From Thioalkalivibrio sp. AKL19 (GTDB lineage: Bacteria > Pseudomonadota > Gammaproteobacteria > Ectothiorhodospirales > Ectothiorhodospiraceae), in NCBI RefSeq assembly GCF_000420165.1, contig NZ_ATUK01000018.1:51290-115289 (forward strand): a stretch of 64,000 bases of DNA. The letters run 5' to 3'. Below the pieces are notes generated by a model. That model had not been told where the DNA came from and searched no databases. It saw only the letters and a list, made by a program, of their open reading frames with translations. Made by a program: the position numbers and the translations under genes. This document shows, piece after piece, positions 6,820 to 16,316 of this stretch (position 1 is the first letter of the stretch; each line of letters starts with the position of its first letter).

Positions 6820-8709
6820 ATGTTTGCACCGCTCGGAAATCGCTGGTCCGGACTCCTCGCCCCGCTGCTGCTGGCGGCGCTGGCCGCACCCGGCAGCGTC
6901 CAGGCCAATCCGGAGATGGCCGACAGCATTTCGCCCTATCTGCGCCTGCACGTGGAGGATCCGGTTCAGTGGCGTGCCTGGGATCCGGCCCTCCTCGAGA
7001 AGGCGAAGGAGGAGCAGCGGCCGCTGTTGATCTCCAGTGGCTATTACTCCTGTTACTACTGCCATGTGATGCAGGAGGAGAGCTTCAAGGACGAAGGTAT
7101 CGCCGAGCGCCTGAACGAGAATTTCATCCCGGTGAAGGTGGATCGCGAGGTCAACGGGGCACTGGACAGCTACCTGCTGGAGTTCCAGCGCGCCACCGCC
7201 GGCAGCGCGGGCTGGCCGCTCAACGTGGTGGTCACGCCCCGCGGGCACGCGCTGACCGGCGTGGTGTACGCCCCGCGCGATCAGTTCGCCGAATTCCTCG
7301 ATGGCATTACCCAGCGTCTGGAGGCGGACTACGACCGGCTGGTGGATCTCGCTCGGCGCGGTAGCGAGGAGTTGACCCAGCAGTTGCGCGAGGGCGAGGA
7401 GCCAATGTCGGAAAGCCGTGCCGGCCGCCTGCCGCAGGTATTGTGGAACCGGCTGGAACGCGAGGCGGACGATCTGCAGGGCGGCTTTGGCAGCTCTACC
7501 AAGTTCCCGCATTCGCCGTATCTGTACGCAATGCTGGAGGCCGAACAGGCCGGTACGGCCCCCGGGTGGGTTGCGGAATTCCTGGAGATCACCCTGGACG
7601 AGATGGCCCACTCCGGCCTGCGCGATGTGCTGGGGGGCGGTTTCTTCCGCTATTCCGAGTCGCCGGACTGGAACGAACCGCACTTCGAGGTGATGCTGGA
7701 GGATCAGGCCCAACTGGCGCTGGTGTACCTGCGTGCCGGCGACCATTTCGGCCGCGACGACTGGGTCGAGCTGGGACTGGAGAATCTCGATTTCGTCAAG
7801 CGCGACATGGCTCTGCGCGAGGACGAGACCGGAGACCGGGCGGAGACCGCCGAGGACGGGTTCCGCGGGTTCGCGTCGAGCCTGTCGGCGGTCGACGACG
7901 AGGGGCGCGAGGGCGGTGCCTACCTCTGGCCCGAGGCGGATCTCGAGTCCGCGCTGGCGGACCACGAGCATCCGGGGCTGGTGCGCGCCTGGTTCGGCAT
8001 GGAGGGCAGTTCGGTGTTCGATCTCGGCTACCTGCCACGGCGTGGCGCGGGGGTCGAGGCCCTGGCAGAGCGCTTTGACCTGGACGAGGAGGCGGTGCGC
8101 GAACAGGTGGCCGCCGGGCGCGAGGCGCTGATCCGGGCCCGCGAGGCGCGCGGCCTGCCGCGCGACGAGAAGGTCCTGACCGGGGCGCACGGTCTGCTGC
8201 TCTCCGCCCTGGCGGAGGGCGCGCAGCATGATGAGCGCTTCCTGGAGGCCGGTGCGGCGGTGTATGCCTGGCTGCTGGAGGTTGCTTCCGATGCGGATGA
8301 ACTGCCCGCGCTGATGGGCCTGCCCGCCGCGCAGGCGGGGGCCGCCACGTTGAACGATTACGCCTTTGTTGCGCGCGGACTGCGCGACTGGAAGGCCGCC
8401 ACGGGCGAGGGCGAGCAGGCCCCGGCGCTCGCATTGCTGGAAGCGGCCTGGGAGCGCTTCCGCGACGACGACGGCTTTCGCTCGGAGCCGGAGCCGCCGC
8501 TGCCGGGGATGATCTCACAGCGCTTCCATCCGGCGGTGCACCGGCCGTCGCCGACAACCCTGATTTTCCGTCTCAGCGAGGCGTGGGCCGGGGACAGCGA
8601 GGCGGTGGATGCGGCGTTCGGGGAGTACGACTTGCGCCCGGGGCGTGCCATCGAAACCGATCCCGAACACCACGCCCGCCTGGTCCTCTGGCTGCAGGAG
8701 CGCGATTAG
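6820..8709 (+). CDS. Exported DUF255 thioredoxin-fold / glycosidase-like protein (YyaL family)
   Basis: A 629-residue protein starting MFAPLGNRW. The ATG at 6820 has a perfect GGAGG five bases upstream and a signal peptide to about residue 29 (PGSVQA). The N-terminal domain is DUF255, a thioredoxin fold beginning SPYLRLHVEDPVQWRAW. The family's usual CHWCHVM active site reads CYYCHVM here (C78, C81). The rest is the alpha/alpha toroid related to six-hairpin glycosidases, as in the YyaL/SPATA20 family, with FGSSTKFPHSPYL and HFEVMLEDQAQLALVYL. The product is acidic and probably periplasmic. It is divergent to the photolyase operon and might share its regulation. Biochemical function of the family is poorly known. 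Confidence 0.88.
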   Translation: MFAPLGNRWSGLLAPLLLAALAAPGSVQANPEMADSISPYLRLHVEDPVQWRAWDPALLEKAKEEQRPLLISSGYYSCYYCHVMQEESFKDEGIAERLNENFIPVKVDREVNGALDSYLLEFQRATAGSAGWPLNVVVTPRGHALTGVVYAPRDQFAEFLDGITQRLEADYDRLVDLARRGSEELTQQLREGEEPMSESRAGRLPQVLWNRLEREADDLQGGFGSSTKFPHSPYLYAMLEAEQAGTAPGWVAEFLEITLDEMAHSGLRDVLGGGFFRYSESPDWNEPHFEVMLEDQAQLALVYLRAGDHFGRDDWVELGLENLDFVKRDMALREDETGDRAETAEDGFRGFASSLSAVDDEGREGGAYLWPEADLESALADHEHPGLVRAWFGMEGSSVFDLGYLPRRGAGVEALAERFDLDEEAVREQVAAGREALIRAREARGLPRDEKVLTGAHGLLLSALAEGAQHDERFLEAGAAVYAWLLEVASDADELPALMGLPAAQAGAATLNDYAFVARGLRDWKAATGEGEQAPALALLEAAWERFRDDDGFRSEPEPPLPGMISQRFHPAVHRPSPTTLIFRLSEAWAGDSEAVDAAFGEYDLRPGRAIETDPEHHARLVLWLQERD

Positions 8710-8985
8710 GGAAACCCCGATTCATGTACCCAATGGCGTGGGTAGCCGAGGTTTTCCGAGACTCGGCGTCTAACGCAGCGGGTGGTGGTCGACCCGCTGC
8801 GTGCCGCAGGATTGTGGGCAATGGGGCGCTCACCCTTCGAAGCCTCGTTCGCCCGTCGTTGCTGAAAACGGGCTGGCGGATTGCGTTGCGGCCCGCCTTC
8901 GCAGCTCGGCTACACTGCACTCAGCGGGCCTGGTCAGCACGCCAGGGCGACTCGAGGGCGAATGTGGGCATGAATCCGGCTTTTC
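8709..8985. repeat. Degenerate family-A MITE-like element (copy A1)
   Basis: This fills most of the 400-nt gap between the DUF255 and DUF3422 genes. The left end GGGAAACCCCGATTCATG overlaps the TAG of the upstream gene. The right end is a degenerate inverted copy (reverse complement AAAAGCCGGATTCATG). The interior shares GCGTGGGTA, AGGTTTTCCG and GCAGCGGGT with copies at 19.6 and 39.9 kb. No coding capacity. The remainder of the gap (8986-9108) holds only a probable leader of the DUF3422 gene. Confidence 0.6.
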
Positions 8986-9108
8986 ATCTGGAGCGGGGCC
9001 CCGGTTGGAGCGGCACTCCGGTCGGCAGGATTTCCGGGCCGTGCGTGTCCCCTTGCGCCGGCGCGGCCTGTCCCGGCTGCTGGCAACCGTTTACAGGCTG
9101 AATCCGTG

Positions 9109-10446
9109 ATGAAAGAGAGTCCGTCCCTGCCCCCGAGCCACCCCCTGCGGGAGGCGATCCACGACGAGGTCCACGCGCGCTTCTACGAGCCGCTGGACGC
9201 GCCTGCCAGGGCTTCATGGCTGGCCTTGTTGTCGCCCCGTGACTCCATCGGCCGCGAACGCGAGCTGGTGGCTTCGCTCTGCCATCGCTTTGGAAGCGAG
9301 GAACCGCTCCCGGAGAAAAATTTCGTTGCCTGTGATCTCGGGACGTTCCGCATGCGCTGGGAACGCCACAACGAGTTCTCCACGTGGTCATTCTTCGTGA
9401 CCGGGGAAACGGTCAGCGATCCGTTCGCCGATCCGGCGATCAACCGGGTACCGGCGGACTGGCTGGCCGAGCTGCCGGGTAGCACGATCGCCGCGATCCA
9501 TCTGGCGCTGGAGTCGCGGGACATGCCGGAACGGACCGTCGAGGAGCTGGAGGCTGTATTCGCCCCGCATGCCTTCGTCGGCAACGGCGTGGCCGGCGGT
9601 GACGGCCTGGTGTGGACGGATTTCCGGGTCCACGAAGACGGCTTCTCCCGCTTCCTGGTGCGCGATATCGACCTCACCCGGCGTGAGGCCGGGCGAATTG
9701 CCCAGCGCCTGTTCGAGCTGGAGACCTACCGCTTGCTGGCCCTGCTGGCGCTCCCGCTGGTCCGTGAGCTGATGCCGGAACTCGACGAGCTCGAGAGTCG
9801 CCTGAACGATATCAACGACGAGATGGCGGGCATCACCGAGCAGTTCGCCGCGTCCGAGCGCGAGGAGCATTTGCTGGCCGTACTCTCCGACCTTGCATCC
9901 GATGTCGAGCGCTTGAGCAGCTATGCCGGCAGCCGTTTCCATGCCTCCCGCGCCTATGCCTCGCTGGTCAACAAGGGTGCCGAGGAGTTGAGGACGGTGC
10001 GCATGCCGGGGCTGCAGACGCTGTGCGAGTACCTCGGCTGGCGCATGGATCCGGCCATGGGTACCTGTGCGTCGCAGGCGGAACGGCTGGAGGTGCTGTC
10101 GATGCGCGTCCATCGCACTGGAGCGTTGTTGCGCACCCGGGTGGATGTGACGCTGGAACGGCAGAACCGCGATCTGCTGGGCTCGATGAACCGGCGCGCC
10201 GATCTGCAGTTGCGCCTGCAGCGCACGGTGGAAGGGCTTTCGGTGGTGGTGATCAGCTACTACCTGACCAGCCTGGTGGCCTACCTGCTACGTGGACTGG
10301 ACGAGGTCGTCGCGGTGCAGGTACCGGTGAACCTGGCCATCGGGGTGGCGGTGCCGGTCGTGGTCGCGGGGGTGTGGTTCTCCCTGAGGTCGATGCGCAC
10401 GCGCATCGAGCGCAAGGTCAGGCGCGGGGCTGACAGTGGGGGCTGA
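9109..10446 (+). CDS. DUF3422 family predicted membrane-anchored protein
   Basis: A 445-residue protein beginning MKESPSLPPSHPLREAIHDEVHARF, whose HPLR...E.HAR block is diagnostic of DUF3422 (COG4949). A GTG sits directly before the ATG. The long cytoplasmic part includes coiled-coil-like helices (ELDELESRLNDINDEMAGI). Two membrane segments lie near the C-terminus (VVVISYYLTSLVAYLL and VNLAIGVAVPVVVAGVWF) with a basic tail. The topology resembles CorA-like or sensor-anchor proteins, but the function of the family is not established. It converges on suhB with a 30-nt gap. Confidence 0.88.
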   Translation: MKESPSLPPSHPLREAIHDEVHARFYEPLDAPARASWLALLSPRDSIGRERELVASLCHRFGSEEPLPEKNFVACDLGTFRMRWERHNEFSTWSFFVTGETVSDPFADPAINRVPADWLAELPGSTIAAIHLALESRDMPERTVEELEAVFAPHAFVGNGVAGGDGLVWTDFRVHEDGFSRFLVRDIDLTRREAGRIAQRLFELETYRLLALLALPLVRELMPELDELESRLNDINDEMAGITEQFAASEREEHLLAVLSDLASDVERLSSYAGSRFHASRAYASLVNKGAEELRTVRMPGLQTLCEYLGWRMDPAMGTCASQAERLEVLSMRVHRTGALLRTRVDVTLERQNRDLLGSMNRRADLQLRLQRTVEGLSVVVISYYLTSLVAYLLRGLDEVVAVQVPVNLAIGVAVPVVVAGVWFSLRSMRTRIERKVRRGADSGG

Positions 10447-10476
10447 CACCCGGTGCCCGGGGGCGGCGCGAGGCCT

Positions 10477-11289
10477 TCAGGCATCGGTGCGGCTGCTGGC
10501 TTCCTTTTCCGCTTTGTGCAGGCGCTGGAGCATGGCCTTGAGGACCTTCGGGTTGCCGGCGACGACGTCGCCACGGCGCATCACGTCCGGGTTGCCCTGC
10601 CAGTCGCTGACCACGCCGCCGGCTTCCTGTACCAGCAGCAGGCCCGCGGCCATGTCCCAGGGCTGCAGGCCCATCTCCCAGAAGCCGTCAAAGCGCCCGC
10701 AGGCGACCCAGGCCAGGTCCAGTGCGGCCGAGCCGGGGCGGCGTACCCCGGCGGTGCCGGGTACCAGGTGGCGCAGGCTGCTCAGGTAGCGCTCCAGGTC
10801 CTGGCCCTCGCGGAACGGGATGCCGGTGCCCAGCAGGGCGCCGTTGAGGTCCTTGCGTTCGGTAACGCGGATGCGGCGGCTATTGAGGAAGGCGCCGGCG
10901 CCGCGCGTGGCGGTAAACAGCTCTTCCTTCAGCGGGTCGTAGACCACTGCCTGCTCCAGCCGGCCCTTGTGTTTCAGGGCGATGGAGATGCCGTACTGCG
11001 GGATTTCGCGCAGATAGTTGGTGGTGCCGTCCAGCGGGTCGATGATCCACACAAAGTCGGCGTCGCTGCCGCTTTGCTCGCCGCCTTCCTCGGCCATGAT
11101 CGAGTGGTCGGGATAGGCGCGGCGCAGGGTCTGCACGATGGCCTGTTCGGCGGACAGGTCGACGTCCGACACCCAGTCGTTGCGGGCCTTCTCGCGGGTG
11201 TTCATGCGATCCGGCCGTCCCCAGGCGCGGGTGGTGATGCGTCCGGCCTCGCGGGCCGCCGATACCGCCGTGTTCAGCATGGGGTGCAT
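10477..11289 (-). CDS. suhB: Inositol-1-monophosphatase / Nus-complex factor SuhB
   Basis: A 270-residue Mg2+-dependent phosphatase of the IMPase family. Metal-site motifs are all present: MAEEGGEQSG, WIIDPLDGTTNY and WDMAAGLLLVQEAGG. In Enterobacteria SuhB hydrolyses inositol phosphate and also joins the rRNA antitermination complex, so a role in rRNA transcription is likely by homology. Start at 11289, preceded by AGGAG. Divergent from trmJ, the classical gammaproteobacterial neighbour. Confidence 0.95.
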   Translation of the reverse strand: MHPMLNTAVSAAREAGRITTRAWGRPDRMNTREKARNDWVSDVDLSAEQAIVQTLRRAYPDHSIMAEEGGEQSGSDADFVWIIDPLDGTTNYLREIPQYGISIALKHKGRLEQAVVYDPLKEELFTATRGAGAFLNSRRIRVTERKDLNGALLGTGIPFREGQDLERYLSSLRHLVPGTAGVRRPGSAALDLAWVACGRFDGFWEMGLQPWDMAAGLLLVQEAGGVVSDWQGNPDVMRRGDVVAGNPKVLKAMLQRLHKAEKEASSRTDA

Positions 11290-11354
11290 GGGGTCTCCTG
11301 GTGTTCTGCGGGGTGTCCGGCGGGCCTCTCTGGCAAGCCGCGGGAAGGCCGCGA

Positions 11355-11407
11355 ACAATACACAAGCGGCTCTTTTTTGGGAAGTCGCGGGTGCCCGTGT
11401 GTACAAT
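11355..11407. promoter_or_regulatory. Probable divergent promoters for suhB and trmJ
   Basis: On the plus strand TTGGGA (11377-11382) and TACAAT (11402-11407) lie 19 bp apart, 30 nt before the trmJ start. On the minus strand TTCCCA (11383-11378) and TATTGT (11360-11355) lie 17 bp apart, leading to suhB. Matches are 4-5 of 6 to sigma70 consensus. Confidence 0.4.
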
Positions 11408-11436
11408 CCGTGGCCTTTGACGAGGGGGCTCCACGA

Positions 11437-12183
11437 ATGGAAGAACGCCTGGGCCGGGCGCGGGTCGTGCTGGTGGGTACGACGCATCCGGGCAATATCG
11501 GTTCGGCCGCGCGCGCGATGAAGGCCATGGGGATCGCCGATCTGGTGCTGGTGGCGCCGGAGAAATTCCCGCATGCCGACGCGACGGCGCTGGCCTCGGG
11601 GGCGGATGACCTGCTGGCCCGGGCGCGGGTGGTGGAGGATCTGGCCACCGCCGTTGCCGACTGCGTGTGGGTGGTGGGCACCAGCGCGCGGCTGCGCACC
11701 CACTCGGTGCCGGTCCTGGGGCCCGACGTCGCGGCCGGGCAGGTACTCGCGCATGCATCCGCGGGGCCGGTGGCCCTGGTCTTCGGCCGCGAGCACAGTG
11801 GCCTGACCAACACCGAGCTGGATCACTGCAATGCCTTCGTGCAGATCCCGACGGTACCGGATTTCAGTTCCCTGAATCTGGCCGGCAGCGTCCAGGTGAT
11901 GACCTACGCGCTGCGCATGGCCGCGCTGGGTGGTCCGGAAGACATCGCGTCCCCCGCCGCGAGCGCGGAGGAGGCCGAGCGCGACCCGCTGGCGACCCAG
12001 GCGGAGATGGAAGGCTTGTTCCGGCATTTCGAACAGGCCCTGACCACCATCGAGGTCCTCGACCCGGACAATCCTCGCAACCTGATGCGGCGGTTGCGGC
12101 ATCTTTACCTGCGCGCCGGGCTGAGCGCCAGCGAGGTGCGCATGCTGCGCGGTATATTGACGCACACCGAAAGGGGCCGCTGA
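11437..12183 (+). CDS. trmJ: tRNA (cytidine/uridine-2'-O-)-methyltransferase TrmJ
   Basis: A 248-residue SPOUT-class methyltransferase that 2'-O-methylates position 32 of certain tRNAs. The start ATG at 11437 (MEERLGRARVVLVGTTHPG) fits the family. The reading frame is open for about 1 kb upstream, but that part is antisense to suhB. SPOUT knot motifs are seen: HPGNIGSAARAMKAMG, VFGREHSGLTNTEL and IPTVPDFSSLNLAGSVQV. The C-terminal helical extension (FRHFEQALTTIEVLDPDNPR) is typical of TrmJ rather than TrmL. Followed by cysE and iscR, a common gammaproteobacterial order. Confidence 0.95.
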   Translation: MEERLGRARVVLVGTTHPGNIGSAARAMKAMGIADLVLVAPEKFPHADATALASGADDLLARARVVEDLATAVADCVWVVGTSARLRTHSVPVLGPDVAAGQVLAHASAGPVALVFGREHSGLTNTELDHCNAFVQIPTVPDFSSLNLAGSVQVMTYALRMAALGGPEDIASPAASAEEAERDPLATQAEMEGLFRHFEQALTTIEVLDPDNPRNLMRRLRHLYLRAGLSASEVRMLRGILTHTERGR

Positions 12184-12240
12184 GGCCGCGTGCGCACTGC
12201 GTGATAACCTAGTGGAGTACTCAGGATTTGAGGCCGGTTG

Positions 12241-13068
12241 ATGTTTGACAGGATGCGCGAGGACATTCGCTGCGTGTTTGACCGTGACCCGGCGGCACGC
12301 AACGCCTTCGAGGTGCTGACCGCGTACCCCGGGCTGCATGCACTGTGGTATCACCGACTCGCGCACTGGCTGTGGAATCACAAGATGCGCTGGCTGGGGC
12401 GGGTAGTCGGCAACTTCAGCCGCTGGGTGACCGGGATCGAGATCCATCCGGGGGCGACCCTTGGCCGGCGGTTTTTTATCGACCACGGCATGGGCGTCGT
12501 GATCGGCGAGACCGCCGAGGTCGGCGACGACTGCACCATCTACCACCAGGTGACCTTGGGCGGCACGACCTGGGAGGGTGGCAAGCGCCACCCGACGCTC
12601 GGCAACGAGGTGGTGATCGGTGCGGGCGCCAAGCTGCTCGGCCCCATCCACGTCGGAAACCATGCGCGCATCGGCTCCAACGCGGTCGTGCTGAAGGACG
12701 TGCCGGCGGATGCAACGGCGGTGGGGATCCCCGCCCGGGTGATCGGCCCGCGCCGGGAACCGGACCCGGGTTTCCAGCAGATGGCGGATCGCATGGGCTT
12801 CGATGCCTACGGCCTGTCGCGCGACATGCCGGACCCGGTGGCAAACGCCATTCATCGCATCGTGCAGCGCGTGCACGACCTGGACGAACGCATGGAGCGG
12901 GCCTGCCAGGCGCTCAAGCGTGCCGGCATCGACCCGGGCGAGGCCCTGGGCGAGGACGAATCCGGCCCGCTGGAGGCCTGCGATCTCGAGGGCCTGGAAC
13001 CGGATGAATGCGAGGTTCCGGTGAGCACGGCGAGCGAACAAGAACGTAAACAGCAGGGGAATACTTGA
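12241..13068 (+). CDS. cysE: Serine O-acetyltransferase
   Basis: A 275-residue enzyme making O-acetylserine, the first step of cysteine synthesis from serine. The ATG at 12241 is preceded by GAGG; a TTG one codon earlier is less likely. The hexapeptide left-handed beta-helix is clear, with [38 protein letters not shown] and [18 protein letters not shown]. The N-terminus is the short form, while the C-terminus has an acidic extension of about 80 residues ending near an IscR site. Placement just ahead of iscRSUA links cysteine supply to Fe-S assembly. Confidence 0.93.
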   Translation: MFDRMREDIRCVFDRDPAARNAFEVLTAYPGLHALWYHRLAHWLWNHKMRWLGRVVGNFSRWVTGIEIHPGATLGRRFFIDHGMGVVIGETAEVGDDCTIYHQVTLGGTTWEGGKRHPTLGNEVVIGAGAKLLGPIHVGNHARIGSNAVVLKDVPADATAVGIPARVIGPRREPDPGFQQMADRMGFDAYGLSRDMPDPVANAIHRIVQRVHDLDERMERACQALKRAGIDPGEALGEDESGPLEACDLEGLEPDECEVPVSTASEQERKQQGNT

Positions 13069-13085
13069 TCGTTTTGGTCAGGTAT
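13061..13085 (+). promoter_or_regulatory. IscR type-1 operator of the isc operon
   Basis: A 25-nt site with arms ATACTTGA and TCAGGTAT around a TCGTTTTGG core matches the E. coli type-1 IscR pattern (ATA-YYGACT-N5-AGTCRR-TAT) at the outer and most inner positions. It overlaps the cysE stop codon and lies 42 nt before the iscR ATG, so [2Fe-2S]-IscR should repress its own operon here. Confidence 0.75.
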
Positions 13086-13126
13086 TGCTAAGCTTGCCGG
13101 CAAATGACCGACAAGTGCACTCAACC

Positions 13127-13639
13127 ATGAAACTGACGACCAAAGGCCGCTACGCCGTGACCGCCATGCTGGATGTGGCGATGCATACCCGCAACGGGCC
13201 GGTATCCCTGGCCGAAGTGGCGCGCCGGCAGAAGCTTTCATTGTCCTATCTGGAGCAGCTTTTTTCCAGGCTGCGCCGCAAGGGCCTGGTGAACAGCAGC
13301 CGCGGGCCGGGCGGAGGCTATGCCCTCAGCCGCGAGCCGGAAGGCATCAGCGTGGCCGAGATCGTGGTCGCGGTGGACGAACCGGTCGACGTGACCCGCT
13401 GCGGTGGCAAGGCCAACTGCAACTCGGATTCGCGCTGCCTGACGCACGACCTCTGGACCGATCTGAGCCAGCAGGTCTACGACTTTCTCAGCACCCGCTC
13501 GCTGGCGGATGTATTGCAGCGCCACCGCGAACAAATGGAAAAAGACGGTGTGCAGGAGGTCGTCATGCACGGCACCTCGCTGCAGGCCTCGACCGATAAA
13601 AGCCATGCGGCCGCCGAGGCGGCCGCGGAGAGGAGCTAA
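13127..13639 (+). CDS. iscR: Fe-S cluster-sensing transcriptional regulator IscR
   Basis: A 170-residue Rrf2-family regulator. The start [18 protein letters not shown] is canonical; an earlier in-frame ATG would add 14 residues lying in the operator/leader. The winged helix spans about 1-80 with [15 protein letters not shown]. Cluster ligands Cys92, Cys98, Cys104 and His107 are all in the E. coli positions. [2Fe-2S]-IscR represses the isc operon when cluster supply is sufficient. First gene of an eight-gene operon, with iscS starting 6 nt downstream. Confidence 0.97.
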   Translation: MKLTTKGRYAVTAMLDVAMHTRNGPVSLAEVARRQKLSLSYLEQLFSRLRRKGLVNSSRGPGGGYALSREPEGISVAEIVVAVDEPVDVTRCGGKANCNSDSRCLTHDLWTDLSQQVYDFLSTRSLADVLQRHREQMEKDGVQEVVMHGTSLQASTDKSHAAAEAAAERS

Positions 13640-13645
13640 CGCCCC

Positions 13646-14869
13646 ATGAGTGACCTGAAACTGCCGATCTATCTGGATTATTCCTCCACCACGCCGGTCG
13701 ATGAGCGTGTGGCGGAGAAGATGGCGGGCTGCCTGACCAAGGACGGCCTGTTTGGCAACCCCGCCTCGCGCAGCCACAGCTTCGGCTGGAACGCGGAAAA
13801 GGCGGTGGAGAACGCCCGCGGCCAGGTCGCCGAGCTGGTGGGTGCCGATCCCAAGGAGATCATCTGGACCTCCGGTGCGACCGAGGCCGATAACCTGGCG
13901 ATCAAGGGTGCGGCGCACTTCTACCAGCGCAAGGGCAAGCACATCATCACCGTGAAGACCGAGCACAAGGCCGTGCTCGACACCACGCGCCAGCTCGAGC
14001 GCGAGGGCTTCGAGGTGACCTACCTGGGCGTGAAGGAAAACGGCCTGATCGACATGCAGGAGCTGCAAGACGCGATGCGTGACGACACCATCGTGGTGTC
14101 GGTGATGCACGTGAACAACGAGATCGGCGTGATCCAGGACATCGAGGCGATCGGCAACCTGTGCCGCGAGCGCGGCATCGTGTTCCACGTGGATGCCGCG
14201 CAGTCGACCGGCAAGGTCGCGGTTGACCTGTCGAAGCTGCCGGTGGACCTGATGAGCTTCTCCGCGCACAAGACCTACGGCCCGAAGGGCATCGGCGCCC
14301 TGTTCGTGCGCCGCAAGCCGCGCGTTCGCATCGAGGCGCAGATGCACGGCGGTGGCCATGAGCGCGGCATGCGTTCCGGCACGCTGGCGCCGCACCAGAT
14401 CGTCGGCATGGGCGAGGCCTTCGCGATCGCCGGTGCCGAGATGGGCCCCGAACTCGAACGCATCCGCATGCTGCGCGACCGCCTGTGGGCCGGTCTCGAC
14501 GGCATGGAAGAGGTCTACCTGAATGGCGATCAGGAGCAGCGCGTCGCGCACAACCTGAACGTGTCGTTCAACTTCGTCGAGGGCGAGAGCCTGATCATGG
14601 CGCTGCGCGACATCGCCGTGTCCTCCGGATCGGCCTGTACCTCGGCGAGTCTGGAACCGTCCTATGTCCTGCGCGCCCTGGGCCGCAACGACGAGCTGGC
14701 GCACAGCTCGATCCGCTTCTCCATCGGTCGCTACACCACCGTGGAAGAGGTCGATCACACGGTCGAGATCGTGCGCGCCGCGGTCGCCAAGCTGCGCGAG
14801 CTCTCGCCGCTGTGGGAGATGTACCAGGACGGCATCGATCTGAGCACCGTCGAGTGGGCGGCCCACTAG
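13646..14869 (+). CDS. iscS: Cysteine desulfurase IscS
   Basis: A 407-residue PLP enzyme that converts cysteine to alanine and hands the persulfide sulfur to IscU and other acceptors. The PLP lysine is Lys209 in [12 protein letters not shown]. The catalytic Cys331 sits in [20 protein letters not shown] on the mobile loop. Length is close to E. coli IscS (404). A strong AGGAG site precedes the ATG. No oddities. Confidence 0.98.
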   Translation: MSDLKLPIYLDYSSTTPVDERVAEKMAGCLTKDGLFGNPASRSHSFGWNAEKAVENARGQVAELVGADPKEIIWTSGATEADNLAIKGAAHFYQRKGKHIITVKTEHKAVLDTTRQLEREGFEVTYLGVKENGLIDMQELQDAMRDDTIVVSVMHVNNEIGVIQDIEAIGNLCRERGIVFHVDAAQSTGKVAVDLSKLPVDLMSFSAHKTYGPKGIGALFVRRKPRVRIEAQMHGGGHERGMRSGTLAPHQIVGMGEAFAIAGAEMGPELERIRMLRDRLWAGLDGMEEVYLNGDQEQRVAHNLNVSFNFVEGESLIMALRDIAVSSGSACTSASLEPSYVLRALGRNDELAHSSIRFSIGRYTTVEEVDHTVEIVRAAVAKLRELSPLWEMYQDGIDLSTVEWAAH

Positions 14870-14923
14870 GGGCCCGCTCGACACCACTAACGCAACGCGT
14901 ACACACGCAACAGGAGAACGGTC

Positions 14924-15334
14924 ATGGCTTACAGTGACAAGGTTCTGGACCACTACGAAAATCCGCGTAACGTCGGCAGCTTCGACAAGAACGATGACTC
15001 GGTCGGTACCGGCATGGTCGGCGCGCCGGCCTGCGGCGACGTGATGAAGCTGCAGATCAAGGTCAACGACGAGGGCATCATCGAGGATGCCAAGTTCAAG
15101 ACCTATGGCTGCGGTTCCGCGATCGCCTCCAGCTCGCTGCTGACCGAATGGGTGCGCGGCAAGACCCTGGAAGAGGCGAGCCAGATCAAGAACACCCAGA
15201 TCGCCGAGGAACTGGCGCTGCCGCCGGTGAAGATCCACTGCTCCGTGCTGGCCGAGGACGCCATCAAGGCGGCGGTCTCGAACTACCAGGAGCGCCACGG
15301 CGAGGCCGCCGAAGCCGAGAAGAAATCTGCCTGA
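14924..15334 (+). CDS. iscU: Fe-S cluster assembly scaffold IscU
   Basis: A 136-residue scaffold on which [2Fe-2S] and [4Fe-4S] clusters are built. The ligand residues Cys37, Asp39, Cys63, His105 and Cys106 are all present. The LPPVK sequence recognised by the chaperone HscA is at 99-103. The C-terminus has a short Ala/Glu/Lys-rich extension. It starts 54 nt after iscS and ends 7 nt before iscA. Confidence 0.98.
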   Translation: MAYSDKVLDHYENPRNVGSFDKNDDSVGTGMVGAPACGDVMKLQIKVNDEGIIEDAKFKTYGCGSAIASSSLLTEWVRGKTLEEASQIKNTQIAEELALPPVKIHCSVLAEDAIKAAVSNYQERHGEAAEAEKKSA

Positions 15335-15341
15335 GGGCCCT

Positions 15342-15665
15342 ATGGCGATTACAGTGACCGAACCCGCGGCCGAACGCATCCACAGCTTCCTCGAGAAACG
15401 GGGCAAGGGCGTGGGCGTCCGGCTGGGCGTCAGGACGACCGGCTGCTCCGGCATGGCCTACGTGGTGGAGTTCGCCGACGATATCGAGGACACCGACACG
15501 GTGTTCGAGGATCGCGGCGTGAAGCTGGTCGTGAACCCGAAGTCCCTCGTGTACCTCGACGGGACCGAGCTGGACTTCGGCAAGGAAGGCCTGAACGAGG
15601 GGTTCAGGTTCAACAACCCGAACGAGAAGGCGCGGTGCGGCTGCGGTGAAAGCTTCAGCATCTGA
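15342..15665 (+). CDS. iscA: Iron-sulfur cluster assembly protein IscA
   Basis: A 107-residue A-type carrier that transfers clusters to apo-proteins, mainly [4Fe-4S] targets. The three ligand cysteines are canonical: Cys35 (TTGCSG) and the CGCG motif (Cys99, Cys101). Start [13 protein letters not shown] and length match the family. Third structural gene of the isc operon. Confidence 0.97.
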   Translation: MAITVTEPAAERIHSFLEKRGKGVGVRLGVRTTGCSGMAYVVEFADDIEDTDTVFEDRGVKLVVNPKSLVYLDGTELDFGKEGLNEGFRFNNPNEKARCGCGESFSI

Positions 15666-15773
15666 CTGAGCCTCGTATGCGGGGTGGTGCATGGGGGTCG
15701 CGCGGGGATCCGTTCCCGGCGGCCGTCGTCCCACCCCTTTTCTTTTGTTGCCCCGTCGCAAGGCCGAGACTGG

Positions 15774-16301
15774 ATGAACGACCCATTCGAGCAGTTTGAC
15801 CTGCCGGTCGCCTTCGAGGTGGACCGGCAACAGCTGGACGAGCGCTTTCGCCGGCTGCAGGCGGAGCTGCATCCGGACCGTTTTGTGCGCCAGGGCGATC
15901 AGGCCCGGCGCATGGCGGCATCGGTGGCGGCCGACGTGAACGAGGCCTACGCGATCCTGGCGGACGACTACCGGCGCGCTGTGCACCTGTTGGAGCGCAC
16001 CGGGGTGGATTTCGATCCCGAGCGCGATACCAGCCAGAACATCGAGTTCATCGAGGCGCAGATCGAGTGGCGCGAGCGCCTGGAAGAGGCCGCGGCGGCG
16101 CGCGACAGCGAAGCGCTGGAGGTAGCCGGCGGCGAGCTGGAGCAGGCCCGCGCCGCCGCGCGGGCGAAAGTCGCGGAGGCTTTGAAGGACCCGGAGGCAC
16201 CGGCAGAAGACGCCAAGGACCGGGTGCTGGAGCTGCGCTTCTTCGACCGCCTGCTGGACGAGATGAAACGAACCCGACGAAACCTGGCTGCGGCCGAGTG
16301 A
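15774..16301 (+). CDS. hscB: Co-chaperone HscB (Hsc20)
   Basis: A 175-residue J-type co-chaperone that delivers IscU to HscA and stimulates its ATPase. The start MNDPFEQFDLPVAFEVD is chosen by homology; an open frame extends 30 codons upstream but looks non-coding. The J domain keeps HPD in LHPDRF, and the C-terminal three-helix IscU-binding domain includes VLELRFFDRLLDEMKRTRRN. The 108-nt iscA-hscB gap is the largest inside the operon; I see no clear promoter in it. Confidence 0.95.
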   Translation: MNDPFEQFDLPVAFEVDRQQLDERFRRLQAELHPDRFVRQGDQARRMAASVAADVNEAYAILADDYRRAVHLLERTGVDFDPERDTSQNIEFIEAQIEWRERLEEAAAARDSEALEVAGGELEQARAAARAKVAEALKDPEAPAEDAKDRVLELRFFDRLLDEMKRTRRNLAAAE

Positions 16302-16316
16302 AGGAGCCGATTTTCG

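Noticed and set aside
10453..11436. Long 5' extension of trmJ
   Set aside because: The region is antisense to suhB, which has clear IMPase motifs. TrmJ homology begins at 11437.
11290..13041. Minus-strand frame continuous with suhB over trmJ and cysE
   Set aside because: Shadow of two well-supported plus-strand genes; suhB begins at the ATG at 11289 with AGGAG.
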